Position numbers and translations under genes: made by a program. The notes beneath the pieces are model-generated. The model was not told the origin of the DNA and ran no database searches. It saw only the letters and a program-made list of their open reading frames with translations. Positions 33,301 through 44,491 of a stretch of 64,000 nt of DNA are shown piece after piece. Numbering within the stretch: the stretch's first letter is position 1; the number at the start of each line of letters is the position of its first letter. Source of the stretch: Agapanthus africanus (Eukaryota > Streptophyta > Magnoliopsida > Asparagales > Amaryllidaceae); contig CM057339.1 in the NCBI GenBank assembly GCA_030015575.1, positions 700,488,761 to 700,552,760 on the forward strand, in the 5' to 3' direction.

Positions 33301-34068
33301 CACGGCAGTTGGCGAATTCCTGCGTACCCTGTTAAGTAATTCAAAGTTGTTCCTGGTTGGAACAACAACATCAACTTCCACCATTGGAGTCAGTGGAGTC
33401 AGTCCAGAAGGGGAATTGCCCCCAGCCTTCCTTACTCGGCGCCAGTGGCGACGTCGAGCATGTCGTGCGGCCGGGATCACCTCCGCTATTGGATCAGCTT
33501 TTCCATGCCTCCTGTTCTGATAAGAGTCTGCTGTTGGCACCGGCCTGTCAAAGACAGATGCTTGCTGAGAGGGAATGGCCATGTTTGAAAAGGCTGATTT
33601 TCGTGCAGGGGAAACGGCCTTGGTTACTTCACCCGGAGTGGGAGCTGAAACGGCCAGTCTTGTGAAGACCGACCCCTTAGCCGGAGAAGCCGCCTTGGTG
33701 ACTTCAGGAGTAGAAATGGCTATCCGCTTCGGGATAACGCCTTCTGGTATTGCGGGCTTCTTCACAGGCCCGTTGGAGCTTTGGCCCAGTCTGCTGAAAA
33801 CTGAGGCGCTTGGTATGGGCGACCCGTTAAGAGGGGCCGCAGTAGTGGTAAGCCGATCAAAGTCCGACTTCTTCGAAGCTTCTTATGATGGTACAGGAGC
33901 GTTGAAGCTTGTTGGCAGGATCATAGTCCCGAAGAACAATCCAGTGGTGGCCTGAGTCACCCGTTCCACCGGCATAGCGAAGATGGAGGCCGTTTGGGGC
34001 CCGTAAGTCACTCCTCTGGACGGGATGGAGCGAGAGTTGCAGTTGCAGTTAGTGCAGTTTGAAGCCAT
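30393..34068 (-). pseudogene. gag: G1 gag polyprotein, broken by two stops and a frameshift
   Basis: Gag forms the nucleocapsid of the retrotransposon particle and packages its RNA. The frame starts at 34068 (MASNCTNCNCNSRSIPSR). In-frame TAA codons at 33883-33885 and 32854-32856 split it, and a one-base shift near 31885-31900 (around NEKGKGK) moves it to the frame that ends at 30393. The first third is proline/serine-rich. The middle (32850-31801) holds the Retrotrans_gag core, with GNPHQHVAQFRALCGNTGG, LLLRQFVGSLSETAFEWYS and FVFTQRF. The end has two CX2HX4HX4C zinc-knuckle-like motifs, CPYHRVLGHPLEDC and CLYHQRITHPTEEC. No protease or RT follows. Length, about 1200 residues, is large for gag. 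Confidence 0.88.
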
Positions 34069-34193
34069 TGATCTTCTGTTTTCTGCATGGAGCAAGACAC
34101 CAAATCTTATTACCTTGAATCCACAGGCAACCATAGCAAACCGCGATTCGTTCGCGAACACGACACACGAAGTGTGGAGTGGAAAGTGGAAAA

Positions 34194-34212
34194 GGTCCCA
34201 CCGGGCGTGCCA
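34194..34212 (-). other. G1 primer binding site
   Basis: The minus strand reads TGGCACGCCCGGTGGGACC, five bases after the LTR end. G2 has the identical sequence at the same distance from its 5' LTR. I do not assign the tRNA. Confidence 0.75.
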
Positions 34213-34898
34213 GAATCTGTTCTCCACCGAAAACTGGAAAGACAAACGTCTTGCCTGAATTTGGGGACAGATGCTAATTGGTGCTATCCGTCCACCTCTC
34301 CGAAGATACCAAGTTGATTTATGACACCATGTATCGAAAGTTTAAACGGATGCGGCCGATGTAGCGGACTTCGTCAGATTCCCCCTCATTGAGGGGGTTT
34401 TGATTGTGGGGACGCTCTTCCCTGCAGGCGTAAGCCCCTGCAGTTAATTATGCTACCGCGTCGTGGTAACCACTTTCACCTTCTCCAGATGGTCACTTCA
34501 CGTCGTGGGTGTTTGTTTTGTTTTTGGTTGCCCGTGGATTGTATACGAAGACTAATTTATGTTGTCGCCCTTAGGGCGTAGATTAGTCCAAATCCGTATC
34601 TTCTTAGATTTGGGTTTGGGCTTGGGTTTAAGAATACGTTAGTCTCATTTGAGACTAAGATCAACTTAAACGTTTGTTAAGGATACATTAGTCTAATTTT
34701 AGACTAAGATCAACTTAACGGTTTGTTAAGGACACGTTAGTCTAATTTTAAACTAAGGTCAACTTAACCATTTGTCAAGAATACGTTAGTCTAATTTTAG
34801 ACTAAGATCTACTTAACGGGATCATTTAGATCCAATAAAAGAGCATTTGGGCTCTATTGTTATAGTTTAGAGACTTTGCGGTCAATTTCCAGTTTAAG

Positions 34899-35194
34899 GA
34901 CATGGTGGTCCAAGGTTAAGGACATCATAGTCCGTGGGTTTAAAGGGACCCCACAGTCCGAGGTTAAGAACATCATAGTCCATGGGCTTAAGGACCCCAC
35001 AGTCCAGGTTAAGGACATCATAGTCCATGGGTTTAAAAGGACCCCACAGTCCAAGGTTAAAAACATCATTGTCTATGGGTTTAAGGACCCCACAGTCTGA
35101 GGTTAAGGACATCATAGTCCATGGGTTTAAGGACCCCACAGTCTGAGGTTAAGGACATCATAGTCTATGGGTTTAAGGACCCCACAGTCCATGG
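34899..35194. repeat. 46-bp tandem array in G1 5' LTR, 6 units
   Basis: Counterpart of 7521-7875 with one unit fewer. Units carry GGACATCATAGTCC and GGACCCCACAGTCC. Confidence 0.85.
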
Positions 35195-35642
35195 AATGAT
35201 TGGTTATCGGGACCCGTCACCTCTCTGAAGACGTTGAAGGATTACAACGACAAATATCAGAGGAGTGAAGAGATATACCCTTGAACCAAAGTTGATTGGG
35301 AAATCTGTAGTCCAATTTGGAACTAAGATCAATTAATTAGATTATGAGCACATTGACTCAGTTAAATCTGAATTGAGGACTTATGGCCAATTTGGGCTAA
35401 GTCCAATTAAGTTTGAAATGTTGGCCCTTTGTTGGCCTGTTGAGCATTTGTCTGGGTTCAGCCCATCATTATTTAGCAATGCTAAACAAGAGTTTGAAGG
35501 CTCTGATAACATTTTGTCTTTGAGCATTAATCATTATAGCTCTGGATTTTAAGGATCATTTGAAGGGGATATTTGCCTCTGGAAAACTTAGCCAATTTGG
35601 GCTAAGCTGGTTTTAGAATAGTGTTAAACACTAAAGGACATC

Positions 35643-36160
35643 TGGCGGTCACGTGTCCTCACGTGATGTATTTAAAACAGTGTTAAACACTGGAGACAAA
35701 ATGCTCAAAATAGTGTTAAACACTAGAAAGGAAGGGGTCACGTGAGGCGCCTGAGATGGGGCCAGATCTCATTTATTTTATTATCAGAATATTCAAATAA
35801 GTGTTAAACACTTTTAATCTTAACGGCCATCGCGTGTGGGCACGTGATGGGAATCCATGCATTGATCATTAGAGTGTTTATTAGGGGTCACGTAAGGACA
35901 CGTGAGGGCGTCCAAAATCAGTACTGCCTTGGATTTGTTCCCTTTTGTTTTGAGAGTCACGTGTGAGCACGTGAGGCATTGCCTTCATACTTTTTCTTTC
36001 TCATTTTGAGGGGTCTGTTTAAGGGTCACGTGGGGACACATGACCTGGTTTTATTCTTTCTTTTCTGATCATTGAGGATAGGGGTCACGTGTCACCACGT
36101 GACCAAGTTCTGTTTTTTCTTTTCTGCTCATTGAGAATGGGGGTCACGTGTTACCACGTG
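35643..36160. promoter_or_regulatory. Paired G-box cluster, first block (G1 5' LTR)
   Basis: Pairs such as CACGTGTCCTCACGTG, CACGTGTGAGCACGTG, CACGTGTCACCACGTG and CACGTGTTACCACGTG all have a 4-bp spacer, so motif centres are 10 bp apart. Single copies lie between. The CACTA 1 empty site is inside the last one. Confidence 0.6.
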
Positions 36161-36735
36161 ATCAAGTTCTTTACGTGCATGGAGAGCTTTCAAGTTTCTT
36201 TGTTTTAAGAATTAAATTCTCTGTAGGGTTAAACCCTAATTATGTTTTAGAGGAATTAAATTCCTATGTATGTGGAAAAATTAAATTCTCATATAGGGTT
36301 AAACCCTAGTTCTGTCTTGGAGGAATTAAATTCCTATGAATTTGGGAGAATTAAATTCTCCTATAGGGTTAAACCCTAGTTTTATTTGGAGGAATTAAAT
36401 TCCTTAAACTCAATTCTCCCTCTATGTTTTGGATCTGCATGGCAGAATCTCCCCGATGAGAATTAAATTCTCAACTTGTGAGAAGATCTGCTTCTGCAGA
36501 TCTTCAACCAAAGGGAAAACTAAGTTCTTATCAGAAGAGTTAAACTCTTAAATTGAGAATTAAATTCTCTTTGTTTTATGGAACTTAGATCTCTTTCCCC
36601 TTTCTCACCTAGGGTTTCTTTTCTCTGAAGAGATCTTTTTTTCACTCTTGAGAATTAAATTCTCCTCTCTCTTTTCTTTCTGTTGTTGTTATCTCCTCAA
36701 AAAAGTAGATCCTCCTCTCTTCTCTTCTTGGCTCC

Positions 36736-36743
36736 TATTTATA
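36736..36743 (-). promoter_or_regulatory. TATA box candidate of G1 5' LTR
   Basis: TATAAATA on the minus strand within CTCCTATAAATAGGAG, conserved in both LTRs. A pyrimidine/purine-rich stretch follows in the direction of transcription. Confidence 0.5.
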
Positions 36744-37104
36744 GGAGAAAGAAAAGAATCAATTTGTTTAGTCAATTTTTCATTAAAAGATTTTGGTTGT
36801 TTTTTTTGTAACCAACATGATCTTTTAGATCACTCGGTGAATTTTATTCACCATTGGATTTTTAATCCAAAAGATCTTTTATCTGTTATTCCTGGCAAAT
36901 TTCAAGGAAATCTTTCCTTGTATAAAATCTTTCCATAAATTGGTGATTTTTAATCACCATTGGATTTTTAATCCAACGGTGCTCCATTTTACAGAGCACC
37001 ATCTTTTTTGTTTGGAAAGATTTAGAGAAATATTTTTCCAGTTAGGGTTTTTGATTCCCTCTTAATTAGAATTTAATTCTATTAATTCATAGATCTTTAG
37101 GAAC

Positions 37105-37425
37105 ACATCACGTGTTGGAACATGACCCCCTGATTAAGCATTTGACCAAAATTTAATTTTGTTGTTTTAAAGAACTCAGAAATTATCACGTGTCAGCACG
37201 TGACCCTTGGTCACGTGTTGGCACGTGATGCCTCATTGGGGGTTTTCTTGTTATTTTATTATACCTTTAATTATTTTCAGTGGGTTTAAAGGCCCATCAC
37301 GTGTTGGCACGTAACCCCACTGATTAATTATTTCCAATTATTTTTTTTATTCAGTGCCTACAGGCTTTGCCTGTAAATGGTCACGTGTCTGCACGTGATG
37401 CCCGGTCACGTGTGAGCACGTGACG
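37105..37425. promoter_or_regulatory. Paired G-box cluster, second block (G1 5' LTR)
   Basis: Pairs CACGTGTCAGCACGTG, CACGTGTTGGCACGTG, CACGTGTCTGCACGTG and CACGTGTGAGCACGTG occur, with decayed versions such as CACGTGTTGGAACATG. The left LTR has the same block at 17990-18305. In minus orientation this block lies upstream of the TATA candidate. Confidence 0.6.
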
Positions 37426-37435
37426 CCTCATAACT

Positions 37436-37790
37436 TTTGATCCCGGATGAATTATGATGCCCATAATATATCAAATCGAAGGATTTTTCGAGACAATTAG
37501 AATTTAGCTGTTTCTCATTCGGGAGTTTGTCAAAATGCCGCCCAGAAAATACTGGTTCGCTTTTTCTTCCTTAGATTACACGTGCATAGCATATTTGCTC
37601 ATAACTTTTGATCCCGGATGAATTATGAAGCCCATAATATATCAAATCGAATGCTTTTTCGAGTCGCTTTCGATACCATCAGAATTTAGCTATTTCACAT
37701 TCGGAAGTTTGTCAAAATACAGCCCGGAAAATACTGGTTCATATTTTCTTAAACGTGTCGCTGCCATTAGATACCTTGGGCTCTTTTGCG
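37436..37790. repeat. Tandem duplication of about 180 bp at LTR edge
   Basis: The block starting CTTTTGATCCCGGATGAATT occurs twice, each followed by an ATATCAAATCGAA and an AATTTAGCT block. The left LTR shows both units too, the second one interrupted by CACTA 2. Confidence 0.8.
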
Positions 37791-37812
37791 CAGAATTTTT
37801 TTGGCGGGAACA

Positions 37813-37846
37813 GTACTCAACCCCTAGTGAGCACCTGTATACAATC
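37813..37846 (-). mobile_element. Older Copia LTR, right part (split by G1)
   Basis: Starts with the second copy of the target duplication GTACT and continues the LTR text broken at 6848 (CACCTGTATACAATCT). It stops where a plus-strand Copia LTR begins. Confidence 0.65.
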
Positions 37847-39051
37847 TATTGGATATAGTGCCCTCAAGGCAATTACGGTAATTGCAGGCACACGATTATG
37901 ATATTTGAGAGAAGACCTATACAGGTAGAACAATCTTACTCGAAATGATAATATACTATCTGGTTTATGTTTATCATTGATGTGTACACATTTTACTTGT
38001 TATTGCGTGTCGCTAATTCATAATGATGAAGCCCGTAGGATTCTTGATTGACTACCAGCATTATGATGGCGATCATATACGTGAGAGCTGGGTAGCCTAT
38101 TAGCACATCCTTAAATGTCCGTAGTCGTGGGAGTATCAAGACTGGGCATCGATATTCCGGAGTAGACTAGTGTATACGTTTTGAGACTCTGACGAAGGTC
38201 GGTTGCCGGTCTCACAAGCCATTGGTGTTATGACACCTAAGATAGTATGCAGGTGCTCACTGGAGGTGAGTACACTGGACGGACTCACCGAGAACTTCTA
38301 TATGGTATTATACCTATCGTCAGATAGAAGTTCTCAAGTGGCATGAGTACAGATTAGTCCTTTGACCTGAAGTCATCATTTGTCTCGTGTGAATTCCCAC
38401 TGTAATTTGATTACTACCCTACCACGGCTCAAAGGAGTCGTGCAAAAAGGTTTTAGTTGGGTACAGTCCCGAGCCACATAGAGGCAGTATCCGACTGTCT
38501 GGGATTCGTCTCTCCTGGTATTAAGAGTCGATGTAGCGCTGTGCTTGGTTGGATATCACCAGAATCCGTCACCACAGTAGGAGAGATTTACATATAGTTG
38601 ATCAGTAGTATCTCAGTTGGTGATGAGCTTGACTCAGACACGACTTATCGGGTTAGTAGGGGTCTGACGTTATCCAGCCCCTAGACCCAATATGCGATAC
38701 TCTTTAACGAAGAGATCTGACTGTACGGAGATTGTCACATTCAGGCTCAGTAGGGTAAGGACGCGCTTGATTTTCAACCCCCCTTTCGACAACTACCTGG
38801 TTAGCCGTTACCTACAGCTAGTGCCGCTGACATGCTTATGGTTAAACCCACTACCAGCGTATTGTCGAGTTTTTAGAGTCCCACGCAAAGGGTTTTCCTG
38901 GTTCAGGTGACAGATCTAGGAGCCGTACGGTGGTACGTGTAACAGGTCCGATTAAATGCGTGTACGGGATACACGGACTTTAATCGGACGGTTGATAATA
39001 CTAGCCAGCTTAAGATTAAGACGGATTATTAAATCAGGTTTTGATTTAATA

Positions 39052-39091
<40 letters not shown>

Positions 39092-39848
39092 ATACATGTA
39101 TTTTAGTATTATTGTTCACTATTTATTTTCTCTGTTTGGTGCTATCCGTATTTTTATACGGATACGCATATATGTGGCGATATATATACCAGGTGAAGTA
39201 TTTCGTATTTATACGGCAATACTTCTAGAAATGGACACCTTATATTTAATTTTCTAGTTAGAAAATTGGATAGGAAATGAGGTGGAAAGTAGAAGCATGG
39301 TGCAACATTGTAGAGAGGTATGGTTTTCTTTTAAAATGATTATTTTCTTTTGGGTGCACTATTGATAGATGATAAAGAGAAAGTCATGCCCACTTCTACA
39401 CATGATGAGATTTTCTTTTGTCTTCACTTGCTCCATGGTTAGTTCATGCTTCCTCTTCTCCTTCTCTTTCTTCTTCTTGCTCCCATATTTGAGCAAAATT
39501 CTAGAGAGAAAAATTTAGTGGAGTATTCCTACATCACCGGCCATCCAAATCTAGCGACTTTGGGTCGTCGGTTTGAGCCTCCTCCGCGTTTCTTCGGGTG
39601 GATCGTCTTCGAGAAGGGTGGTCAATTCTCAAGCACGATCCCGACGGCTATGAGCTTGGATGGGTCTTCCATAATTGGGTGGACACACGACATAGGTTGT
39701 ATTTCTTCAACCTTTGCATTTGTAGTATAGCTGGTTTAGGTATATGGTTCGAATCTTTGGTTTTACGGGACTCCGGTGCCCGCAAGAATTTTTGTTTTCT
39801 CTTCCGCCTCGGCCGTGGCCTCTGCGGTGTGGGCGCCGGATCCCGACA
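37847..39848 (+). mobile_element. 5' LTR of plus-strand Copia element B
   Basis: The start TATTGGATATAGTGCCCTCA resembles the TGTTAG...GCCCTAGAGG starts of the other Copia LTRs. The right end CCCGACA adjoins a Copia primer binding site. The body is an inverse, diverged version of the other LTR copies, so it is a related family in opposite orientation. It includes TA repeats at 39055-39089. Open frames at 39446-39984 lie at the LTR end and are not genes. Confidence 0.75.
39055..39089. repeat. (TA)n microsatellite
   Basis: An uninterrupted run of about 17 TA units inside the Copia LTR. Confidence 0.95.
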
Positions 39849-39860
39849 TGGTATCAGAAC
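39849..39860 (+). other. Copia B primer binding site
   Basis: TGGTATCAGAAC directly follows the LTR, matching the initiator tRNA-Met type. Confidence 0.85.
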
Positions 39861-40226
39861 CACCATAAACCTTAACTGGCTAGTTTGCACTTGTTTAGAA
39901 TTTCGATCGACGGATTTTCATGATCGCATTCCAAATTTAGATGCCCGCTATCCGATTTTGAAAGTTGTTCAAAAAATCATTTAGATTGTTTTTAAAATAT
40001 GTGCAGGCTAAATTAGTGGCCCAAAAATTTTTTGAACCCATGATGCCAAAATTTTGCTGCGGAACCGCCGTGAAACATGCCATTTTGCGGCGGTTCCGCG
40101 GCCTTATTTTGGCCGTTGGGCCCCAAATTTTTTCTGGTGCTCTATGGTTTGGAAATGTGATTTTGGGGATGTATGGTTTTGGCCCAGAATTGTTTGAGTA
40201 CTAGTTTGTACTTGGGGCCAATGCGG
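39861..40226 (+). mobile_element. Copia B leader, segment 1
   Basis: Non-coding leader. It holds an 11-bp perfect inverted repeat, GCGGAACCGCC at 40059-40069 and GGCGGTTCCGC at 40089-40099. It ends at TGCGG, the target duplication of the solo LTR. The leader continues at 42531-42660, 45926-46189 and 54359-56126. Confidence 0.7.
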
Positions 40227-40975
40227 TGAAAGTGTGTCTTAGCACCACCACTAGGTTTTAGTAAGCATAAAGTATGCAATTTTAAAAAATCTAGAGTGCT
40301 AAGCTATACTAATCTAGAATCGAACTAGAGAATTAGTGTTTACAAAGTAATTAAAGAAATTTTACACTAAGTGAAGAGGGTTACAACCTTTGTAGACTAA
40401 GTCCTTCAATTCAATAGCTCTAAGTAGTAGTCCCTACACTCCAAGTAGTGGTCTCTAGAACTCTTCTCAGGCTCCACTAGGAGAAAGGAACGAGCTTGCT
40501 TCCGGATCTTCGATGTCAAAGATGATTTACCTTGAACTTACTCTAACTCAAACTACATCTTTACTAATCAAGAAATTAGTGAAGCAAACAACCTAATCTA
40601 ATGTGCTAGATGAGAGTAAGTTGATGATGTAGGAATTTTGCTCACTTTAGAAATTTCTTTCTCCTTTTCTTTATCAACTCAAGAAAGAACTAGAGAGGGA
40701 GAAGATGAACTTGGGTGAATAAAATATCACTAGTGATATGTAGAGAGTTAACCATGGGCTAAAAATAATGGTTGGATTATAAAATATCTAGAGTAAAACA
40801 AAATTGGTGGAATTAGTCAAGGCTTCTACATGCTTCCACAAGCATCTAAGCCATTCTTATTTCCACATTATTTTGATTTTACTCTAAATAAATAATTACC
40901 CTAATTATCTTTATCCTTGGTGTGAGTCTCATACACCCATGTTCCATGTATCATCCGCCATTACACAAAGTGAAT

Positions 40976-41010
<35 letters not shown>

Positions 41011-42530
41011 CATATATATATATAACAATATATATAAGAGAAGAAAATCATTAGTGAGCTAATATTAGTTAATATATCAAATATAAATATATATCAAATT
41101 ATTAAATCAACACTTGATTCAATAATCCGGTTATATCATATATAACTGACTAATATCAAATGAATATGTATATCAAATTATCAAACCAACACTTGATTCA
41201 ATAACCCGGTCATATAACCGACGAATATTCAATACTATATTAAATCAACACTTGATTCAATAATCTAGTCATAACATATATAACCAGCCAGTATCAAATA
41301 TATATATATATACACACATATACAGCAAATCATTGAATCAACATTTGATTCAATAATCCGGTTATATCATATATAACCTAACCGATATCAAATATCATGA
41401 GATTAGAATACGGTATCACATACTCATATTTAATCAAGCTCCCGCACATATCACCATATGTGCCCTACTTCGTTTCGCTTGAGCTAGGAAACCTCTGTGT
41501 GGGACTCTAAAGACTCGTCAATACGCCAGCAGTAGGTAATGATCATATCAGATACCCACAAGCCATCAGCGGTACTAGCTGGACGTAATGGCTACCCAGG
41601 TATTGAGTGAATAGAAGATCAACAAGCAAGCTTGTCCAAACTCCTACAAAGCCTATAAGAAACACTTACCGTACAGTTCGGTCTTTTCGTCTGATATGTC
41701 GCATATTAAGTCTAGCGGTATAATCGTCAGACCCCAGTTACTTGATAATTCATGCCGATTTGTGACTTATAATCTTTCGAGAAACTACTGATAACACTTA
41801 CCAGTGAATCTCATCAGCCCTGGCCAGGGACTTGCTGGTATAGCCAATCGAGCATTGCGCAACATCAACTCCCTATACCGGGAGAGACAAAACCCCTCCT
41901 ATCGCTCATTGCCTCCATGTGACTCGGGACTATACCCAAAATCCACCTGTTTGCATGACTCCTTTGAGCCGTGGTAGGGAGGAAATCAAAGCACAGTGGG
42001 AACAACACAAGACTCTATGACGATCTCGGGTCTACAGACTAACATGTACCAGTATCACCAGAGAACTGCTATCTGACGATAGGTATGGCACCATCTAGGA
42101 GTTCTCGGCGAGTCATGTTCGATGTACCCATTATCTAATGAACACATGTGTACAATCTATGATGTCAAACACCAATGGTTATGGGATCAACCATCGCCCC
42201 ATACAGGGTCAAAAAATGCATACACTAGTCTACTCTGGAATATTGATGCCCTGTCTTGATATCCCCTCGACTAGGAACTGTTAAAGGATGTGCTTGTGGA
42301 CTACATAAGCCCCACCAGTATGATCTGCATCATAGTCCCGGTAGTCAAGCTAACATCCTAAGGGTTATCAACATGTATCAGAGAGATATAATAATAATAA
42401 GTGTACATGTTAAGACAAAGTGCAATCAGATAGCATACTATCATGTCGAGCAAGAAAGTCCTCTATATATATGTCCAAGCATCCACTATAATATACAATA
42501 ATGGCTTTTAGGGCATACATATTACTAACA
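40227..42530 (-). mobile_element. Solo Copia LTR with target duplication TGCGG
   Basis: It runs from TGAAAGTG to CTAACA, flanked by TGCGG at 40222-40226 and 42531-42535. It has no internal sequence on either side, only Copia B leader, so this is a true solo LTR left by LTR-LTR recombination. It is the same family as 4190-6266. It contains four palindromic modules at 41095-41380 and a TA tract near 40985-41030. Confidence 0.9.
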
Positions 42531-42660
42531 TGCGGAAAGTTTTAGTCGATCGAAATTTTGAATTTGTGTGTATCAGTGTGTATGTTTATTTCTGCGACCG
42601 TGAATATCATAGAGCGGTAGAATCCGACTGGTTGCTATAAGTACAATCAGACGGGTATAC
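42531..42660 (+). mobile_element. Copia B leader, segment 2
   Basis: Contains TTTCTGCGACCG, matched on the minus strand near 3270 in the Copia leader at 1561-4177. It ends at TATAC, the target duplication of the next solo LTR. Confidence 0.65.
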
Positions 42661-43771
42661 TGTCACCACCCAAATTGGGCACATGACCGGCACTTAAACT
42701 ACGTAACGTCAAAAAGCGTAACGCAATTAAGTAAGCCGAAAAACCCCAGCAATCTAAACCATTACAAGAAAGAAAGATAGATCACTTTTAAAAATCTCGA
42801 TGCAAAACTTTAAACTTAAGTTTGTTTTTCATAAAAATTTCGGCAGCACCTCCTTTGTAAAAACTAGCCCCGAAACGGGTACAAACATAAGATAAAAATA
42901 AAGCATCCCCAAACGGGAGCAAATCTCGCCCAACAGCGGAACAACCACCACAATAGATATACGACGCCGTAGCAAAGAAAAGATAAACCATATATATAAA
43001 AGGCCGGCTCATATGAGCACGACAACCAGAGTCATAAGAATATACAACATCGATCCTCACAACTCGCCTCTAAGTCAGTACATGAAGGTGGTAGATGGAG
43101 AGTACTAGATACAAGAAATATACAATGTACATCATTGGATAACCGCAACCCACTTATAGAAAACGGCTTCACAGCCAACCGTAGCCGTATCCGCAAAGGT
43201 TGAGATAAAAAGGCGCCCTGCCGCGACCACTCTGATGATCAGACCTGAAAAACCCAGCGGCACAATGGGGGTGAGTTGCCAACTCGCGAATAGTAAATAA
43301 CATCATACAGTAATCGCAAGTATGTACTAACAGCGATAATCTATCACATGTAATCTGATAGCATAAGTATGACAATATATATATGCAACAGTCATGAAAG
43401 GTACTCTATCAGGTACTCTATCAGGTACTACTAATACATGAAGCAAGTGCATATCAAATAAATGCGAAGTAGGGGATAAAACCTGTCATCCTCACGAAAT
43501 CCTCATTGTAGCGAACCCGTGTCCATCAAAACAATCTAAGTCCCCAAATTCCCTCAAATCGGCCCCCATATCGGCTCTCATATTGGGCACATTGGCCCCT
43601 CACATCGGGCACATCCGCCCCTCACATCGGGCACATCCGCCCCTCATATCGGGCACATCATCCCCTTGTATCGGGCACATCAGCCCCTCATATCGCAATG
43701 AATAAGAATACATGCACAGATCACTATTATGATATATATTATAGGTATACATATATAACAGCGTCCCATAC

Positions 43772-43773
<2 letters not shown>

Positions 43774-43830
<57 letters not shown>
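43774..43830. repeat. (TA)n microsatellite
   Basis: A run of about 28 TA units inside the solo LTR. Confidence 0.95.
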
Positions 43831-43833
<3 letters not shown>

Positions 43834-44432
43834 TATAGGTGTACATATATAACAGCATCCCATACCACTGATATATATACATGTATATATATCACTGTCC
43901 CATACTACTGATATATATACACAGGAGTAAAACATCCAGAAACATTATACGAAATCCATATATCAATGTGAAATCCATGAAATATAATATATGCAACATG
44001 AGATAGTAATATGAGCATATATAGGAAAAACCGCTATTTAACTGCAACATGTTATTAAATATATCACGCGGTTCTTAATTTCTCTGAAATCCAACGCAAC
44101 ATCATATAAAGGTGAACATGTAGCTATAGCCAGGTATGCGTAGCCATATCGGTATAGCAAGATGTGTGTATCTACCTATCAATAATGATGTAATACCCTC
44201 CAGGTATGTGTGTAGCTATATAAAGCTAGGTATATGTATATACATGTCAATAATGATACAATACCCTCCAAGTATATATGTAGCTAACAAGTAGGCATGG
44301 CAAGGCATATGTGTAAGCATGTAGATATACAGGTATGCTATATGTCATATACACAATGGAATATGAATCAATGTCTCAATGTCCCTAACCATACAATATC
44401 ACGTATGTATAGGTGTTGTGCGTGTCATGGCA

Positions 44433-44491
44433 ATTATTGACGGTGTGAGTGGCATACAATCAGTGCTCGTGCAACATGAACCGTCAATAAT
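44433..44491. repeat. LTR hairpin, ATTATTGACGGT stem
   Basis: ATTATTGACGGT (44433-44444) pairs perfectly with ACCGTCAATAAT (44480-44491) around a 35-nt loop. The equivalent positions of the LTR at 56127-58357 keep pairing with other sequences (58003-58067 and 58229-58287). Confidence 0.75.

Larger units (their letters stand above)
6849..37812 (-). mobile_element. G1: gag-only Ty3/gypsy-type element with two CACTA insertions in its 3' LTR
   Basis: G1 is bounded by LTRs that start TGTTCTCC and end GGGAACA (plus-strand reading), flanked by a perfect 5-bp duplication GTACT at 6844-6848 and 37813-37817. Orientation is minus: the primer binding site (34194-34212) adjoins the right LTR, gag runs 34068 to 30393, and the polypurine tract (25855-25868) adjoins the left LTR. 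The region between gag and the polypurine tract (4.5 kb) shows no protease, RT, RNase H or integrase, only tandem and inverted repeats. It would therefore depend on another element's enzymes. Removing the CACTA insertions leaves about 15.7 kb. Confidence 0.9.
34218..37812 (-). mobile_element. G1 5' LTR (3595 bp, uninterrupted)
   Basis: This is the intact sister of the LTR at 6849-25854, with both CACTA empty sites. It is unusually long and built from successive blocks of short palindromes: TTAGTCTAATTTTAGACTAA (34640-34805), GGAC/GTCC units (34899-35194), AGTGTTAAACACT (35610-35815), CACGTG pairs (35643-36160 and 37105-37425) and GAATTAAATTC (36205-36660). Near the end a segment of about 180 bp is tandemly duplicated (37436-37790). 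A 96-aa open frame at 36648-36938 is conserved in both LTRs simply because they are copies. Confidence 0.92.

Noticed and set aside
36648..36938. 96-codon open frame also found at 17527-17817
   Set aside because: The two are the same position in the two LTRs of G1. Conservation reflects LTR identity, and it lies around the TATA candidate with no protein-like features.
39446..39984. Open frames of 94 and 128 codons
   Set aside because: They overlap each other and span the end of the Copia LTR and its primer binding site. No family resemblance.
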